Shown: one piece after another, positions 26,716 through 35,156 of the stretch
Layout of the letters: each line of letters opens with the position of its first letter
How positions within the stretch are numbered: position 1 is the stretch's first letter
Notes under the pieces: model-generated
The model's database searches: none
What the model was told of the DNA's origin: nothing
Seen by the model: only the letters and a program-made list of their open reading frames with translations
Program-made: the position numbers and the translations under genes
Origin: Streptomyces lacrimifluminis
Lineage (GTDB): Bacteria > Actinomycetota > Actinomycetes > Streptomycetales > Streptomycetaceae
Assembly (NCBI RefSeq): GCF_014646095.1
Contig: NZ_BMMU01000009.1
Location: 186,001-250,000, forward strand
DNA: 64,000 nt
Direction of reading: 5' to 3'

Positions 26716-27920
26716 ACGGCGTGCGTTGGGACGAAGGGCCGGGGGCACCCGCCGGGCTGCTGGACGGCGTACGGCAGTGGCTGGCCGAGAGCGGGGCCGA
26801 GGCGACACCCGCGCGCGTGGCGCAGGCCCTGCGGGAGCAGGGGCGGGTGCTCGGAGACGCCGAAGTGCTGGGCGCCGCCGAGCGGTTGAGGTCGGAGCTG
26901 GTCGGCACCGGCCCGCTGGAGCCGCTGCTCGCCGACCCGTCGGTCACCGACGTACTGGTGGCGGCCCCGGACCGGGTGTGGGTGGACCGGGGCGGCGGAC
27001 TGGAACTGACCGCCGTCTCCTTCCCGGACGCGGGCGCCGTACGACGGCTCGCGCAGCGTCTCGCCGCGGTGGCCGGACGGCGGCTCGACGACGCCCGTCC
27101 GTGGGTCGACGCCAGGCTGCCCGACGGGACCCGCCTGCACGCGGTGCTGCCTCCGGTGGCCGTCGGCTGCACCTGCCTGTCGCTGCGGGTGGTACGGCCG
27201 CGCGCGTTCACCCTGGACGAGCTGATGGCCGCGGGGATGATGCCGCCGGGTGGCGACCGGGTGCTGCGGGCGTTGCTCGACGCACGGCTGTCCTTCCTGA
27301 TCAGCGGCGGCACGGGATGCGGCAAGACAACGCTGCTGAGCGCGTTGCTGGGGCTGGTCGGCCCAGGTGAACGGATCGTGCTCGCCGAGGACTCGGCGGA
27401 GCTGCGGCCCGACCATCCGCACGTCGTACGGCTGGAGACCAGACCCGCCAACCAGGAGGGCGCGGGCCTGGTCACCCTCCAGGACCTGGTGCGGCAGGCG
27501 CTGCGGATGCGGCCGGACCGGCTGGTCGTCGGGGAGGTCCGGGGCTCCGAGGCGCTCGACCTGCTGGCTGCCCTCAACACGGGGCACGAAGGGGGCTGCG
27601 GGACGGTTCACGCGAACGCCGCGGCGGACGTGCCGGCCCGGCTGGAGGCGCTGGGTACGGCCGCGGGGCTCGACCGGGCCGCACTGCACAGCCAGTTGGC
27701 GGCGGCGCTGTCGGTGGTCCTGCATCTCGTCCGTGACCGGGCCGGGCGGCGCCGGATCGCCGAGGTGCATGTGCTGGAACGGGCCCCCTCGGGGCTGGTG
27801 GTGACGGTGCCGGCGCTGCGGTGGAGCGAGGAGGCGTTCGCGTACGAGCGGGGGTGGGAGCGGCTGCGGGGGCTGCTCCGCGCCGGCGGTGACAAGGGAC
27901 AGGGGAGTGAAGGCACGTGA
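26712..27920 (+). CDS. tadA: TadA/CpaF secretion ATPase
   Basis: A 402-residue type II/IV secretion ATPase that powers Flp pilus assembly. Walker A is ISGGTGCGKTTLL, Walker B and Asp box include IVLAEDSAELRPDHPHVVRLE, and the His box is NTGHEGGCGTVHAN. The ATG overlaps the ssd stop. It overlaps the tadB start in turn, so the operon is tightly coupled. Confidence 0.93.
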   Translation: MNGVRWDEGPGAPAGLLDGVRQWLAESGAEATPARVAQALREQGRVLGDAEVLGAAERLRSELVGTGPLEPLLADPSVTDVLVAAPDRVWVDRGGGLELTAVSFPDAGAVRRLAQRLAAVAGRRLDDARPWVDARLPDGTRLHAVLPPVAVGCTCLSLRVVRPRAFTLDELMAAGMMPPGGDRVLRALLDARLSFLISGGTGCGKTTLLSALLGLVGPGERIVLAEDSAELRPDHPHVVRLETRPANQEGAGLVTLQDLVRQALRMRPDRLVVGEVRGSEALDLLAALNTGHEGGCGTVHANAAADVPARLEALGTAAGLDRAALHSQLAAALSVVLHLVRDRAGRRRIAEVHVLERAPSGLVVTVPALRWSEEAFAYERGWERLRGLLRAGGDKGQGSEGT

Positions 27921-28786
27921 CGGTAACGGGAGGGCTCGCGGTGGGCGCGGCCGGGATGTGCGTCGGGGCGGTCTGCTGGCTGCTGGGTGGGCGGTGTCCG
28001 GGGGTGCGGCGGGCGGAGTTGCTGCTCGCCGGGGGTGGGGACGTGGGGGCAGGGCCGCCTCCGGGGGAGCGCGTGGTCGGTGAACTGCGGCGGCTGCGCG
28101 GACGGTTGCGGACCGAGTGGTGGTCGGTGGCCGTCGGGCTGGTGGTGGCGCTGCTGGGCGCCTCCGTCGTGCCGGCGCTGGTGGGCGCGGCCGGGGTACC
28201 GCTGCTGCGCCGGGTCAGGCTGGCCGGTGGGGTACGGCGGGCCCGGGAGCGGCGGGGCGACGAGGTGATCGCGTTGTGCGGGGCGCTCGCCGGTGAGGTG
28301 CGCGCCGGGCGGCAGCCGGGGGAGGCGCTGCTGCGGGCGGCACGGGACTCCGGCGGCCTCGGTGAGGTGCAGGCGTCGGTGCTGGCGGCGGCACGGTTCG
28401 GCGGAGATGTCCCCGGGGCGCTCGCCGCGGCGGCCCGACAACCGGGCGCGGAGGGGCTGTTGGGCCTCGCGGCGTGCTGGCGGGTGGCCGTGGACCAAGG
28501 TGCCGGACTGGCGGCGGGGCTGGACCGCCTCGAAGGGGCCCTGCGTGCCGACCGGGACCAACGCGCGGATCTGCGCGCCCAGTTGGCGGGCGCCCGGTCG
28601 ACGGCGGTGATGCTCGCCGGTCTGCCGGTGCTGGGCCTTGTCCTGGGCACGGCACTGGGCGCCGACCCGCTGCACGTGCTGCTGCACACCGGCGCCGGAC
28701 TGGGCTGCCTGCTGGTCGGCGGTGCGCTGGAGGGCGCGGGCCTGTGGTGGGCGCTGCGGATCGTGCGGGGAGCGGAGGCGGCATGA
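27917..28786 (+). CDS. tadB: TadB-like pilus membrane protein
   Basis: A 289-residue membrane protein of the TadB/GspF class. Hydrophobic segments occupy about residues 8-25, 70-95, 230-250 and 255-275, with the cytoplasmic helical domain (GALAGEVRAGRQPGEAL, AARFGGDVPGALAAAARQPG) between. It is the inner-membrane platform of the Flp pilus. GTG start overlaps the tadA stop. Confidence 0.87.
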   Translation: MTVTGGLAVGAAGMCVGAVCWLLGGRCPGVRRAELLLAGGGDVGAGPPPGERVVGELRRLRGRLRTEWWSVAVGLVVALLGASVVPALVGAAGVPLLRRVRLAGGVRRARERRGDEVIALCGALAGEVRAGRQPGEALLRAARDSGGLGEVQASVLAAARFGGDVPGALAAAARQPGAEGLLGLAACWRVAVDQGAGLAAGLDRLEGALRADRDQRADLRAQLAGARSTAVMLAGLPVLGLVLGTALGADPLHVLLHTGAGLGCLLVGGALEGAGLWWALRIVRGAEAA

Positions 28787-28856
28787 GGGCCGGGGGAGTG
28801 GATGACGGGGGCCGTCTCGGTACGGCTGTCGAGCGTGGCCGGAGAAGGGAGTTGGC

Positions 28857-29654
28857 GTGAGCGCGGAGGTTTTCCACAGGCTGGGGGTGGTGCTGGGGAC
28901 CGTGCTGGCCCTGGGGTGGCTGCTGCGGTGGATCGAGACGGTACGGCGTGAACGGAGGGTGCGGCGGAGGCTGGCCCGGCTGCTCGCGCTGGAGGCGGAG
29001 CGGGAATGCGGCCAGGCGGGACGGTGGTTCGGGGCGCGGGGTGCCGTACGGCGCTGGCTGCCCGTGGCGGGTGCGGTGAGTGCCGGCTGGGTGCTGGTCG
29101 GCGGCGTGGCCGGCGTCGTGGTGGGGCTGGTCGCGGGGGTCGGGCTGTGGCGCTGGCGACTGCGGCGGGGGGCCGGTGGTGCGGCGGCGGACGTCGACGC
29201 TGCCGAGGCGGCCCGGCAACTCCCGCTGGCCGCAGATCTGCTGGCCGCATGCATCGCGGCCGGCGCCGGTCCGGTGGTCGCCGCCCAGGCGGTGGGGGAG
29301 GCGTTGGCGGGACCGGTCGGGGAGGCGCTGGCGCGCGGCGCGGCAGAGGTGCGGCTCGGGGGTGAACCGGGGGAGGCCTGGCGGAGGTTGGCGTCGATAC
29401 CGGGAGCCGGCCCCCTGGCGAGGCTGCTGGAGCGGGCCGACGAGTCGGGCGTACCGGCGTCCGGGCCTGTCGCGCGCCTCGCCGCGGACACGCGCGCCGA
29501 CTGGGGGCGCACGGCGACGGAACGGGCCCGGCGGGCGGCCGTCATGGTCACCGTGCCCGTGGGGCTGTGCTTCCTCCCCGCGTTCATCGCGATCGGCGTA
29601 CTGCCTGTGGTCATCGGGCTGGCGGACGGGTTGCTGGGCGGGGGTGGTGGATGA
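28857..29654 (+). CDS. tadC: TadC-like pilus membrane protein
   Basis: A 265-residue relative of TadB with the same layout: N-terminal membrane segments, a cytoplasmic type II secretion F domain (LPLAADLLAACIAAGAGPVVAAQAVGEAL, EPGEAWRRL, ERADESGVP), and C-terminal hydrophobic region ending in a Gly run. Its GTG overlaps the stop of a 25-codon frame that itself overlaps the tadB stop. Together with TadB it forms the platform. The pilin gene that should follow is truncated. Confidence 0.87.
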   Translation: MSAEVFHRLGVVLGTVLALGWLLRWIETVRRERRVRRRLARLLALEAERECGQAGRWFGARGAVRRWLPVAGAVSAGWVLVGGVAGVVVGLVAGVGLWRWRLRRGAGGAAADVDAAEAARQLPLAADLLAACIAAGAGPVVAAQAVGEALAGPVGEALARGAAEVRLGGEPGEAWRRLASIPGAGPLARLLERADESGVPASGPVARLAADTRADWGRTATERARRAAVMVTVPVGLCFLPAFIAIGVLPVVIGLADGLLGGGGG

Positions 29655-29781
29655 CGTGAGCAGTGGGTGATCAGGAGCAGGTCATCGACGGAGTTCAACA
29701 GCAGTGAGTCACAACAGCGAGTCACAGCGACGAGTCATCGACGACGAGTCATCAACAAGACTGAAAATTACGGGAGTTGAA

Positions 29782-29880
29782 ATGTTCACAGCGGTACGGG
29801 AACGGATGTGCGCCCTGGTGTGCAGGACGCGTGCGGTGCTGGTGGCGCGGCGGGATGCCGGGATGGTCACTTCGGAATAG
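29782..29880 (+). pseudogene. Flp pilin (DUF4244-type) gene truncated by insertion
   Basis: ATG 29782 has GGGAG eight bases upstream and opens a 32-residue frame: a basic leader, then DAGMVTSE and a stop. In Streptomyces Flp pilins the leader peptide ends in Gly, cleaved before a mature end of the type M-x-T-x-E-Y-A followed by a long hydrophobic helix. Here the frame stops right after the Glu; Tyr-Ala and the whole hydrophobic domain are gone, and the downstream sequence is unrelated. The product cannot be assembled into a pilus. The junction at 29878-29880 therefore marks the left end of foreign DNA. The missing half should lie beyond the right end of the element. Confidence 0.82.
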
Positions 29881-30110
29881 TCAAATGTCTGGCTATGCAC
29901 CCATCCCGACAGGGGTCAGTCTATCGCCCTGACGGCCCGTTGGGCAGCCCTGCGGAGCGGGCAAACGTGCAGCTCAGAGGGTGTGTGGTGCGTGTCTCGG
30001 GTGCCGATTCATGGGTGTTCCGAGGGGTGCTGCTGCGCCGACCAGCGACGTTCGCCGACGAGTGCCGCTCCGGGTTTGATGCGGCCATCAACCGGCAAGA
30101 TCAACAGCGA

Positions 30111-30145
30111 AGAGCGCCCGATCCACGGCGCGGATTGGGCGCTCT
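30111..30145 (-). terminator. Terminator of the 30166-30372 gene
   Basis: A 14-base stem (AGAGCGCCCGATCC / GGATTGGGCGCTCT, one G-T pair) lies 21 bases beyond the stop on the minus strand. From 29881 to here, about 230 bases, there is no gene and no identifiable att repeat. Confidence 0.75.
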
Positions 30146-30165
30146 GGTCGTCAGAGCCCAAAGCC

Positions 30166-30372
30166 TCAGTAGTCCACGATGAAGGTGAGCAGAACACCGC
30201 GCTCGTGGGGCATGGCGTGGTGCGAGATGATGCGTCCATGGCCGATGACCTGCGCCATCTCAGGCCACTCACCGATAAGTGAGTCGTAGTCGAGGTTCCA
30301 GGCGTTGATGTAGCCCGTCTTGTCGGGCTTGAAGTCGGTCCAGTTCCAGAACACGAGCCGCTGCGATGCCAC
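30166..30372 (-). CDS. Small protein of unknown function
   Basis: A 68-residue soluble protein with an unusually high Trp/Tyr/His content (LVFWNWTDFKPD, INAWNLDYDSLIGEW). The GTG start follows a GGGGTGGGA stretch, and a strong terminator sits just after the stop, so the gene unit is complete. I do not recognise the family. Confidence 0.65.
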   Translation of the reverse strand: MASQRLVFWNWTDFKPDKTGYINAWNLDYDSLIGEWPEMAQVIGHGRIISHHAMPHERGVLLTFIVDY

Positions 30373-30685
30373 GTCCCACCCCTTAAGCGCCTGGATGCCC
30401 GACCTCTGAATGGGCCGAGCATCCGGGATGCTACCGATCGGGGCTCAGGTTCACGCCCGGTCGAACTCGTACGCGCTGGCACCAGCGACGATCGCTGACG
30501 GGGGTTGCTCCCGGGCGAGCGCATACGACGAGTAGTGCGGAGCGGTCAGAGCGAGAACCTTGACGGGCAAGCAAGCTGTAGGACCTCGTTTATAGGTCAA
30601 CAGACTCACGTACCCGTGCGAACCGTGCCAAGCTGAACCGTGCTAATTAGAGTGCGACGAGCGCTAGTTGTACGGGGGTGTACAC

Positions 30686-30868
30686 GTGGCCGAGAACTTC
30701 AACGTGGGTGACCGGGTGGTTGCCACCGAGGCGCTGGGCCAGGGCGTGAACCGTGGCACTGCTGGGGTGGTAACCCATGTATCCGTCTTCCACGGCTTGT
30801 TGGGCGTCCGCTTCGCGAATCACGCCACCATCCCGAACGTGAAGCTGAGCCAAGTTGTGCATGCCTGA
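30686..30868 (+). CDS. Small KOW/SH3-like protein
   Basis: A 60-residue protein: MAENFNVGDRVVATEALGQG, then GTAGVVTHVSVF and LLGVRFAN. The pattern G-D-R-V ... G-T-x-G-V-V ... V-x-F is that of a small beta-barrel of the KOW/SH3 type. GTG 30686 is used because a GGGGGTG sequence precedes it. The role is unknown. Confidence 0.6.
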   Translation: MAENFNVGDRVVATEALGQGVNRGTAGVVTHVSVFHGLLGVRFANHATIPNVKLSQVVHA

Positions 30869-30951
30869 GCTCCTGCTCGGTGGAGCGTTCTGGCGCCCTG
30901 CCTTGATCAAGTACTCAACTGCCGGAGCTGGAAGCCTCTGAGGGGATGCCC

Positions 30952-31344
30952 ATGCGGTACGACGGATATAACACGCCCAAACCCGTCAAGCTCCGGCAGT
31001 GGGTCATCGGGGTTGCAGCTCAAATCTTTGGTGCCTGCTGGGCAGTTGTCTTCTACACCGGTTCGAACAGCGATGGCTACCAGGCCGGAAACTGGGCTTT
31101 GGTGTTCTGCGTACCGGCTGCCGGAGTGCCGTTGCTGTATCTCGTGGGCTTGCTCCAAGCGCGCAGAGACTACAACCGTTTCAACAAGGCGTACGCAGCG
31201 TCTGGATACGGGGCGCCAACGGTCCCTAAATGTGAAGGTTGCCGGACTAATCCCTGCTCATGGAACACGCAGACGTCAGAGTGGATGGACACGTGTGCTG
31301 GGTGCCGAGGTCCTGAATACGACAACTCGCACATGATCGGTTGA
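30952..31344 (+). CDS. Two-TM protein with C-terminal zinc-ribbon-like cysteines
   Basis: A 130-residue protein with membrane segments at about residues 17-37 and 49-70, then a cytoplasmic tail that holds C-x2-C-x3-C and C-x2-C (CEGCRTNPC and CAGC), likely one zinc site. ATG 30952 has GAGGGG six bases ahead; the earlier ATG 30946 touches the ribosome site. A bidirectional terminator follows. Not recognised. Confidence 0.65.
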   Translation: MRYDGYNTPKPVKLRQWVIGVAAQIFGACWAVVFYTGSNSDGYQAGNWALVFCVPAAGVPLLYLVGLLQARRDYNRFNKAYAASGYGAPTVPKCEGCRTNPCSWNTQTSEWMDTCAGCRGPEYDNSHMIG

Positions 31345-31346
31345 CG

Positions 31347-31382
31347 AAGAGCGCCCGACCACGGGGGGAGTCGGGCGCTCTT
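31347..31382. terminator. Bidirectional terminator
   Basis: A perfect 13-base stem (AAGAGCGCCCGAC / GTCGGGCGCTCTT) between two convergent genes; the ends give A-rich and T-rich flanks for either direction. Confidence 0.85.
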
Positions 31383-31398
31383 TGATTTGGGAGTCTAG

Positions 31399-32115
31399 CT
31401 ACGCCTGGTGACGCGCTGCCAGCACCGGAATCTGGGCAATTTTCTCAGCAGTGAGGTCGTTCCACACCAACCCCGACGGCCGGCGCCGATTGGTGCAGGG
31501 GATCACCTCGTCAGGGGTGACGATGTAGTCCACAGAGAAATCGTGCTCGGTCTCGGGGATGTCGTCGTCGACGACCTGAAGCGCGTGAACCGGTGCGACG
31601 ATCACCGTCCGATCCGTGACGAGGCCCGCCTCGATCAAGAGCGCAACCTCAAGGTCGGAGTACCCGGCACCCTTGCCGATGCGGGCTCCCGAGCGGTTCA
31701 CAGCCACACTGCCGCACACCACGACGTCGATAGGTTCCATCGATTCAACGCCAAGCCGGCGGGCAACTTGAGCCGCGCCCTTCTTCTCGGCAGCCTCTTC
31801 GGGCGGAAGTCCGAGGTTCTTGGGATCGAGCAAGTAGAAGGGTTCGAGCGATGCCATACGCGGCACGGCCATGTAGACGCGTTTGCCGTCTTTGAGGGCA
31901 CGAACACGCACCGGAAGCTGCGCCCAGTCGGGGTTCGCCTTCAAGGTGGTGGCGCGCTGCCAGAAGTCTTGACCGGCCAGTTGCTCCGCCGTGTCCTCGG
32001 CACCGTAGAAGCCAGGAATCTTGCCGTACGAATCTTCGGGTGCACCGCCCCCGTCGATAAGGCGACGCCACACCTTCTCGCGCAGCTCCTGCTTGGCCTG
32101 ATCGATGTCGTTCAC
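31399..32115 (-). CDS. 5-formyltetrahydrofolate cyclo-ligase-like protein
   Basis: A 238-residue member of the 5-formyl-THF cyclo-ligase (MTHFS) family, which makes 5,10-methenyl-THF from 5-formyl-THF with ATP. The family phosphate-binding phrase is seen as RIGKGAGYSDLE near residue 165, and the C-terminal Y-I-V-T-P-D-E-V-I matches. The N terminus (DIDQAKQELREKVWRRL) is the usual helix. GTG 32115 is backed by a purine-rich site; the frame further upstream would run into the regulator gene. It is 18 bases behind the regulator gene and probably co-transcribed. A folate role next to a radical SAM/methyltransferase locus is plausible but unproven. Confidence 0.82.
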   Translation of the reverse strand: MNDIDQAKQELREKVWRRLIDGGGAPEDSYGKIPGFYGAEDTAEQLAGQDFWQRATTLKANPDWAQLPVRVRALKDGKRVYMAVPRMASLEPFYLLDPKNLGLPPEEAAEKKGAAQVARRLGVESMEPIDVVVCGSVAVNRSGARIGKGAGYSDLEVALLIEAGLVTDRTVIVAPVHALQVVDDDIPETEHDFSVDYIVTPDEVIPCTNRRRPSGLVWNDLTAEKIAQIPVLAARHQA

Positions 32116-32132
32116 GTACAACCCCGCCCTAC

Positions 32133-33299
32133 TTAGATCGCTGCCATCAACGCCAGCAACCGATCGTTGATCTCCTGTGCCCACGGCTCCTGTCGCCACT
32201 GCCGAAGCTCGCGCCCAGCAGAGAACGCCAGGTTAAGACCGCCGCCGCCCCGAGTCAGCTCTACGGCATCAATCGTCCGGTGCATGGCCGCTGCCGCTTC
32301 GTCGAGCTTCCGTTGCCGGATGAGCGCCAAGGTCAGGTTGCCGAGCGCGATGGCTTGAGATTTCTTCTTGGCAGCGAGCGCCCGCGTAGTCATACGGAGG
32401 ATGGGTTCGGCGCGTTCGGGAAGGTCCAGGAACAGGTAACACGAGCCAGCCAGACGGTTGTACTCGTTGATCGTGTAGTACGGCGCGGCCACGTCATCGG
32501 GGTGAGCGCGGTCGAACTGGTCCTCGGCCCTATTCAACGCCGCTTCGCACTCGGTGAGCGCGCCGGTCATGGCGTGCCCTTCGGCAACGTGAAGAAGGCT
32601 CAATCCGGTGAGTGAGGGACTGACCAGTGTGGCGACGTCCGCTGCCTGCTGGGCAAGCGTTGCTCCTCGCCGGGGATTCTTCTCGCCGTAGAGCGCGACG
32701 TAGGACATCCGCAGCGTTGCGTACGCCTCGATGGACGGATCGCGAACATGACGAGCAGCGTCGACCGCCTCTTGAAAGTAGCCAAGGGGTCCATGGTGGT
32801 CGCGACGTTGGCTGACGTCCCACACCAACTGCCCCATGAACGTCGCTGAGTCGGCTTCGACTTCGTAGAGCGCCCGTCGTACGCGCGGATTGCCCGCGTT
32901 CTCCCGGAGGAACTTCACCTGACCGTGCAGTTGTCCAGCGCGACCAAGCAGGCTGGTGGATGCCTCTTGGTCGTACGACTCATCCAGTTGCCGCAGCCGC
33001 TCGTGAAGGTAGGCAACGACCATCAGGTCGACGGAGGAGGGGTTTTCGAGGGCATGCGTCATGCGCTCGCTGGGGTGATTGTCGGTGACCACGATGTCAT
33101 CGAGCAGCGCTTGAAGCTCCTCGGTGTTCACCTTGAGCGCGCGTGCCAGTTTTGGCCGTAACCATGCTTGAGGCTCGGTCTCGGCGCTTTCCCAGCGCCC
33201 TACCGTGGAACGCTCGACGCTAAGGTGTTCGGCCAGTCCCTCTTGGGTGAAGCCTGCCGACTTCCGGCGCCGCGCGAGGCGTATGCGCTTCGCTGCCAC
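32133..33299 (-). CDS. XRE regulator with TPR-like sensor region
   Basis: A 388-residue regulator. The N-terminal helix-turn-helix is GFTQEGLAEHLSVERSTVGRWE (about residues 18-40). The rest is alpha-helical with TPR-type periodicity (AEGHAMTGALTECEAALNRAED, LDEAAAAMHRTIDAV). This build is common in actinobacterial regulators that control adjacent clusters. GTG 33299 is nine bases from GGAGGG; ATG 33308 touches that site. It is divergent from the resolvase-like operon across a region packed with palindromes, its likely targets. Confidence 0.85.
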   Translation of the reverse strand: MAAKRIRLARRRKSAGFTQEGLAEHLSVERSTVGRWESAETEPQAWLRPKLARALKVNTEELQALLDDIVVTDNHPSERMTHALENPSSVDLMVVAYLHERLRQLDESYDQEASTSLLGRAGQLHGQVKFLRENAGNPRVRRALYEVEADSATFMGQLVWDVSQRRDHHGPLGYFQEAVDAARHVRDPSIEAYATLRMSYVALYGEKNPRRGATLAQQAADVATLVSPSLTGLSLLHVAEGHAMTGALTECEAALNRAEDQFDRAHPDDVAAPYYTINEYNRLAGSCYLFLDLPERAEPILRMTTRALAAKKKSQAIALGNLTLALIRQRKLDEAAAAMHRTIDAVELTRGGGGLNLAFSAGRELRQWRQEPWAQEINDRLLALMAAI

Positions 33300-33308
33300 C
33301 AGGACCAT

Positions 33309-33516
33309 CCCTCCGGTGTGGGGCGGGGTAACACCGTAGCGCCACATATGACATTCGTGCAGGCCAGGGCCTGAAACGCCGCACGGATGCGGCATGTGTG
33401 CCGCACGTTTGCTGTGGTGTCTTTGCAGGTCAGACCGCTTGTCTGGCGGGCAGGTTGGCGAGTGACGCAGTCGGTGACGTCACTCGCCAACCGTTCCAGT
33501 CCCCCAGGAGGAACGG
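33309..33516. promoter_or_regulatory. Divergent control region with three palindromes
   Basis: Between the XRE regulator and the rightward operon lie three perfect inverted repeats: GCGGCA-tgtg-TGCCGC (33389-33404, with a repeated CCGCACG on both sides), CAGAC-cgctt-GTCTG (33431-33445), and a 14-base pair GGTTGGCGAGTGAC / GTCACTCGCCAACC (33453-33466 and 33479-33492). The last lies just before the AGGAGG of the first operon gene and could be an operator or a message hairpin. Confidence 0.7.
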
Positions 33517-33846
33517 ATGCCACCTGCCATGTACGGGTTCATGCGGCTAACGCCAAGCGATGACAGCCAAGACGAAAACGAGGCAATCCGGCGGGAGTTG
33601 GAGGTCCACGCCAGTCGCGAAGGCTTCGCTTTGGAGCGGCTGTTCATCGAGCGGCTCGGTGCTGAGGAAGAGTCGGCGTTCTTCACGCTCGTGGACGCGC
33701 TGAAGACCACCGAGGTCAAGCACGTCATCGTGCCGTCACTCTGGCACTTCGCCCGGCTGCCTGGACTGCAAGCGGCCATGCGCGAGCACATCGAGAAGGA
33801 ACTCGGTGCGCGGCTGTGGATCGTGCAAGGGGTGAAGACACCGTGA
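33517..33846 (+). CDS. Resolvase-fold protein lacking the catalytic serine (1 of 3)
   Basis: A 109-residue protein that aligns with the N-terminal catalytic domain of serine recombinases: MYGFMRLTPSDDSQDENEAIRREL corresponds to Y-x-R-V-S-t-x-x-Q with the Ser replaced by Thr, and VKHVIVPSLWHFARLPGLQ to the region that holds the second catalytic Arg. There is no DNA-binding C-terminal domain. It is therefore probably not a recombinase; the fold may serve as a small-molecule or partner-binding module. ATG 33517 has AGGAGG eight bases upstream. Its stop overlaps the next start. Confidence 0.72.
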   Translation: MPPAMYGFMRLTPSDDSQDENEAIRRELEVHASREGFALERLFIERLGAEEESAFFTLVDALKTTEVKHVIVPSLWHFARLPGLQAAMREHIEKELGARLWIVQGVKTP

Positions 33847-34217
33847 CCACACCCGCCCCGCTGTGTGTCGGGTACTTGCGGCTTCGGATGTCAGACGACG
33901 ACCAGCCTGAACAGCAGCACATCGCGAACATGGCGGCCTTTGCTGAACGCGAAGGTTTTGCACTGTCGATGGTGTTCGTCGAGAAGCGGTGGCAACGAAC
34001 GCTCGCTCTCAACGCTCTGATGGCCTACTGCCAGGGTCACGACATCCGCCACGTGATCGTGCCGACCAGCGAGCACCTGAACCAGTTTCCAATGCTCTCG
34101 GAGATTTCTAAGGAAGTGCTTGAGCAGGACATCGGCGGTCAGGTCTGGATCGTCGCTCCTACAGAGGAGCGGTCGTCGTACCCGCCGACCCTCGCGGAGA
34201 ACGGCGGCGACCAATGA
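33843..34217 (+). CDS. Resolvase-fold protein lacking the catalytic serine (2 of 3)
   Basis: A 124-residue paralogue of the preceding gene product: VGYLRLRMSDDDQPEQQHI keeps the first Arg but has Arg where the nucleophile Ser should be; IRHVIVPTSEHLNQFPML lacks the second Arg. GTG start overlaps the upstream stop (GTGA), and its own stop overlaps the HATPase start. The chain of overlaps implies equal expression and perhaps a complex of all members. Confidence 0.7.
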   Translation: MTTPAPLCVGYLRLRMSDDDQPEQQHIANMAAFAEREGFALSMVFVEKRWQRTLALNALMAYCQGHDIRHVIVPTSEHLNQFPMLSEISKEVLEQDIGGQVWIVAPTEERSSYPPTLAENGGDQ

Positions 34218-34801
34218 ACGCGACAGCTTCCACTGTGAGGACGCTGCACGTGTCTCGACTGCACCTTGTTGCCGTTGCCTCCGCTGTACCGGTGGCGCGT
34301 GAGTTCGTCTACCAGACGCTGAAGTACTGGAGGCTGGACGACTACGCCGATGACACCGCTCTCATGATGAGCGAGCTTGTCAGCAACGCCGTCAAGGCAA
34401 CGGGGTTCCCTGGTCGACAACCGAAGCCATGGGAGATCACCGCCCAGCACGTCATGGCCATACAGCTGCGAGTCGTCGGCGATGAACTGTTCGTCGAGGT
34501 GTGGGACCGCAGTTCGGATGAACCGGTGAAGCAAACCGTCACCGCGGAAGCGGAGGGTGGGCGCGGACTTCACCTCGTCGAAGCGGTTGCCGAGAAGTGG
34601 GGCACCTACTTGTCGCCGGCCGGAGGCAAGATCGTCTGGGCGATGAAGACGCTGACCATGCTGCCGTCTCCTCCGCTTGATGGTTCCACGCTTCAACTGC
34701 GCGTGCCGGATGACCTCAAGCCGCAGGACGGTCCCGTGAAGGACCAGGCGTCCATCGCTCTGATGCAGCGCGTCCTTGATGGCCTCCGTCAGCTCCTCTG
34801 A
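34214..34801 (+). CDS. HATPase_c domain protein (SpoIIAB/RsbW-like)
   Basis: A 195-residue GHKL ATPase domain. The N box is MMSELVSNAVKAT (about residues 57-69) and the G box is EGGRGLHLVEAVAEKWG (about 117-133), as in anti-sigma-factor kinases common in Streptomyces. A C-terminal extension of about 45 residues follows. Its position inside the resolvase-fold operon is unusual; it may bind the pseudo-recombinases or regulate a sigma factor. ATG overlaps the preceding stop. Confidence 0.82.
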   Translation: MNATASTVRTLHVSRLHLVAVASAVPVAREFVYQTLKYWRLDDYADDTALMMSELVSNAVKATGFPGRQPKPWEITAQHVMAIQLRVVGDELFVEVWDRSSDEPVKQTVTAEAEGGRGLHLVEAVAEKWGTYLSPAGGKIVWAMKTLTMLPSPPLDGSTLQLRVPDDLKPQDGPVKDQASIALMQRVLDGLRQLL

Positions 34802-34820
34802 TCCGGGCGGGGTGAACTAC

Positions 34821-35156
34821 ATGACCAGTACTCCAATCGCCTACGGCTACATGCGCGTACGCAACAACGCCAGTGACCAAGAACTCAAGCTGCTCGACGA
34901 CCAGTTGCACGCCTACGCCGAAGCCCACAACCTGTGGATGACGTACACCTACTACGAGTGGGGACCGGGCATCTCGCCGCACCTCTTGGTGCGTCGACTC
35001 ATCCGCGACGACGTTCGCCACGTGATCGTGCCGAGTCTGGAGCAGATCACGGAACACCCCTTGATGCAGCTCCTCGTCTCTGAGCAGATCGCCTTGGACG
35101 GCGGGGCGCTGCTGTACGAGACGAGTGAGATTCACGGACGGGCTGACGTCCGATGA
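34821..35156 (+). CDS. Resolvase-fold protein lacking the catalytic serine (3 of 3)
   Basis: A 111-residue third paralogue: AYGYMRVRNNASDQELKLLDDQL and VRHVIVPSLEQITEHPLM. The first Arg is kept; the nucleophile Ser is Arg. ATG 34821 follows GGGCGGGG. The stop overlaps the next ATG. Its persistence beside two divergent copies argues for a specialised non-recombinase job. Confidence 0.7.
   Translation: MTSTPIAYGYMRVRNNASDQELKLLDDQLHAYAEAHNLWMTYTYYEWGPGISPHLLVRRLIRDDVRHVIVPSLEQITEHPLMQLLVSEQIALDGGALLYETSEIHGRADVR

Noticed and set aside
29881..30660. Left att repeat matching the tRNA-Lys fragment
   Set aside because: I looked for the T-arm and acceptor sequence of 63408-63452 at the left boundary and did not find it.
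33517..35156. Active site-specific recombinases for the element
   Set aside because: All three lack the nucleophile serine and the DNA-binding domain, so they cannot be the integrase that inserted the element.
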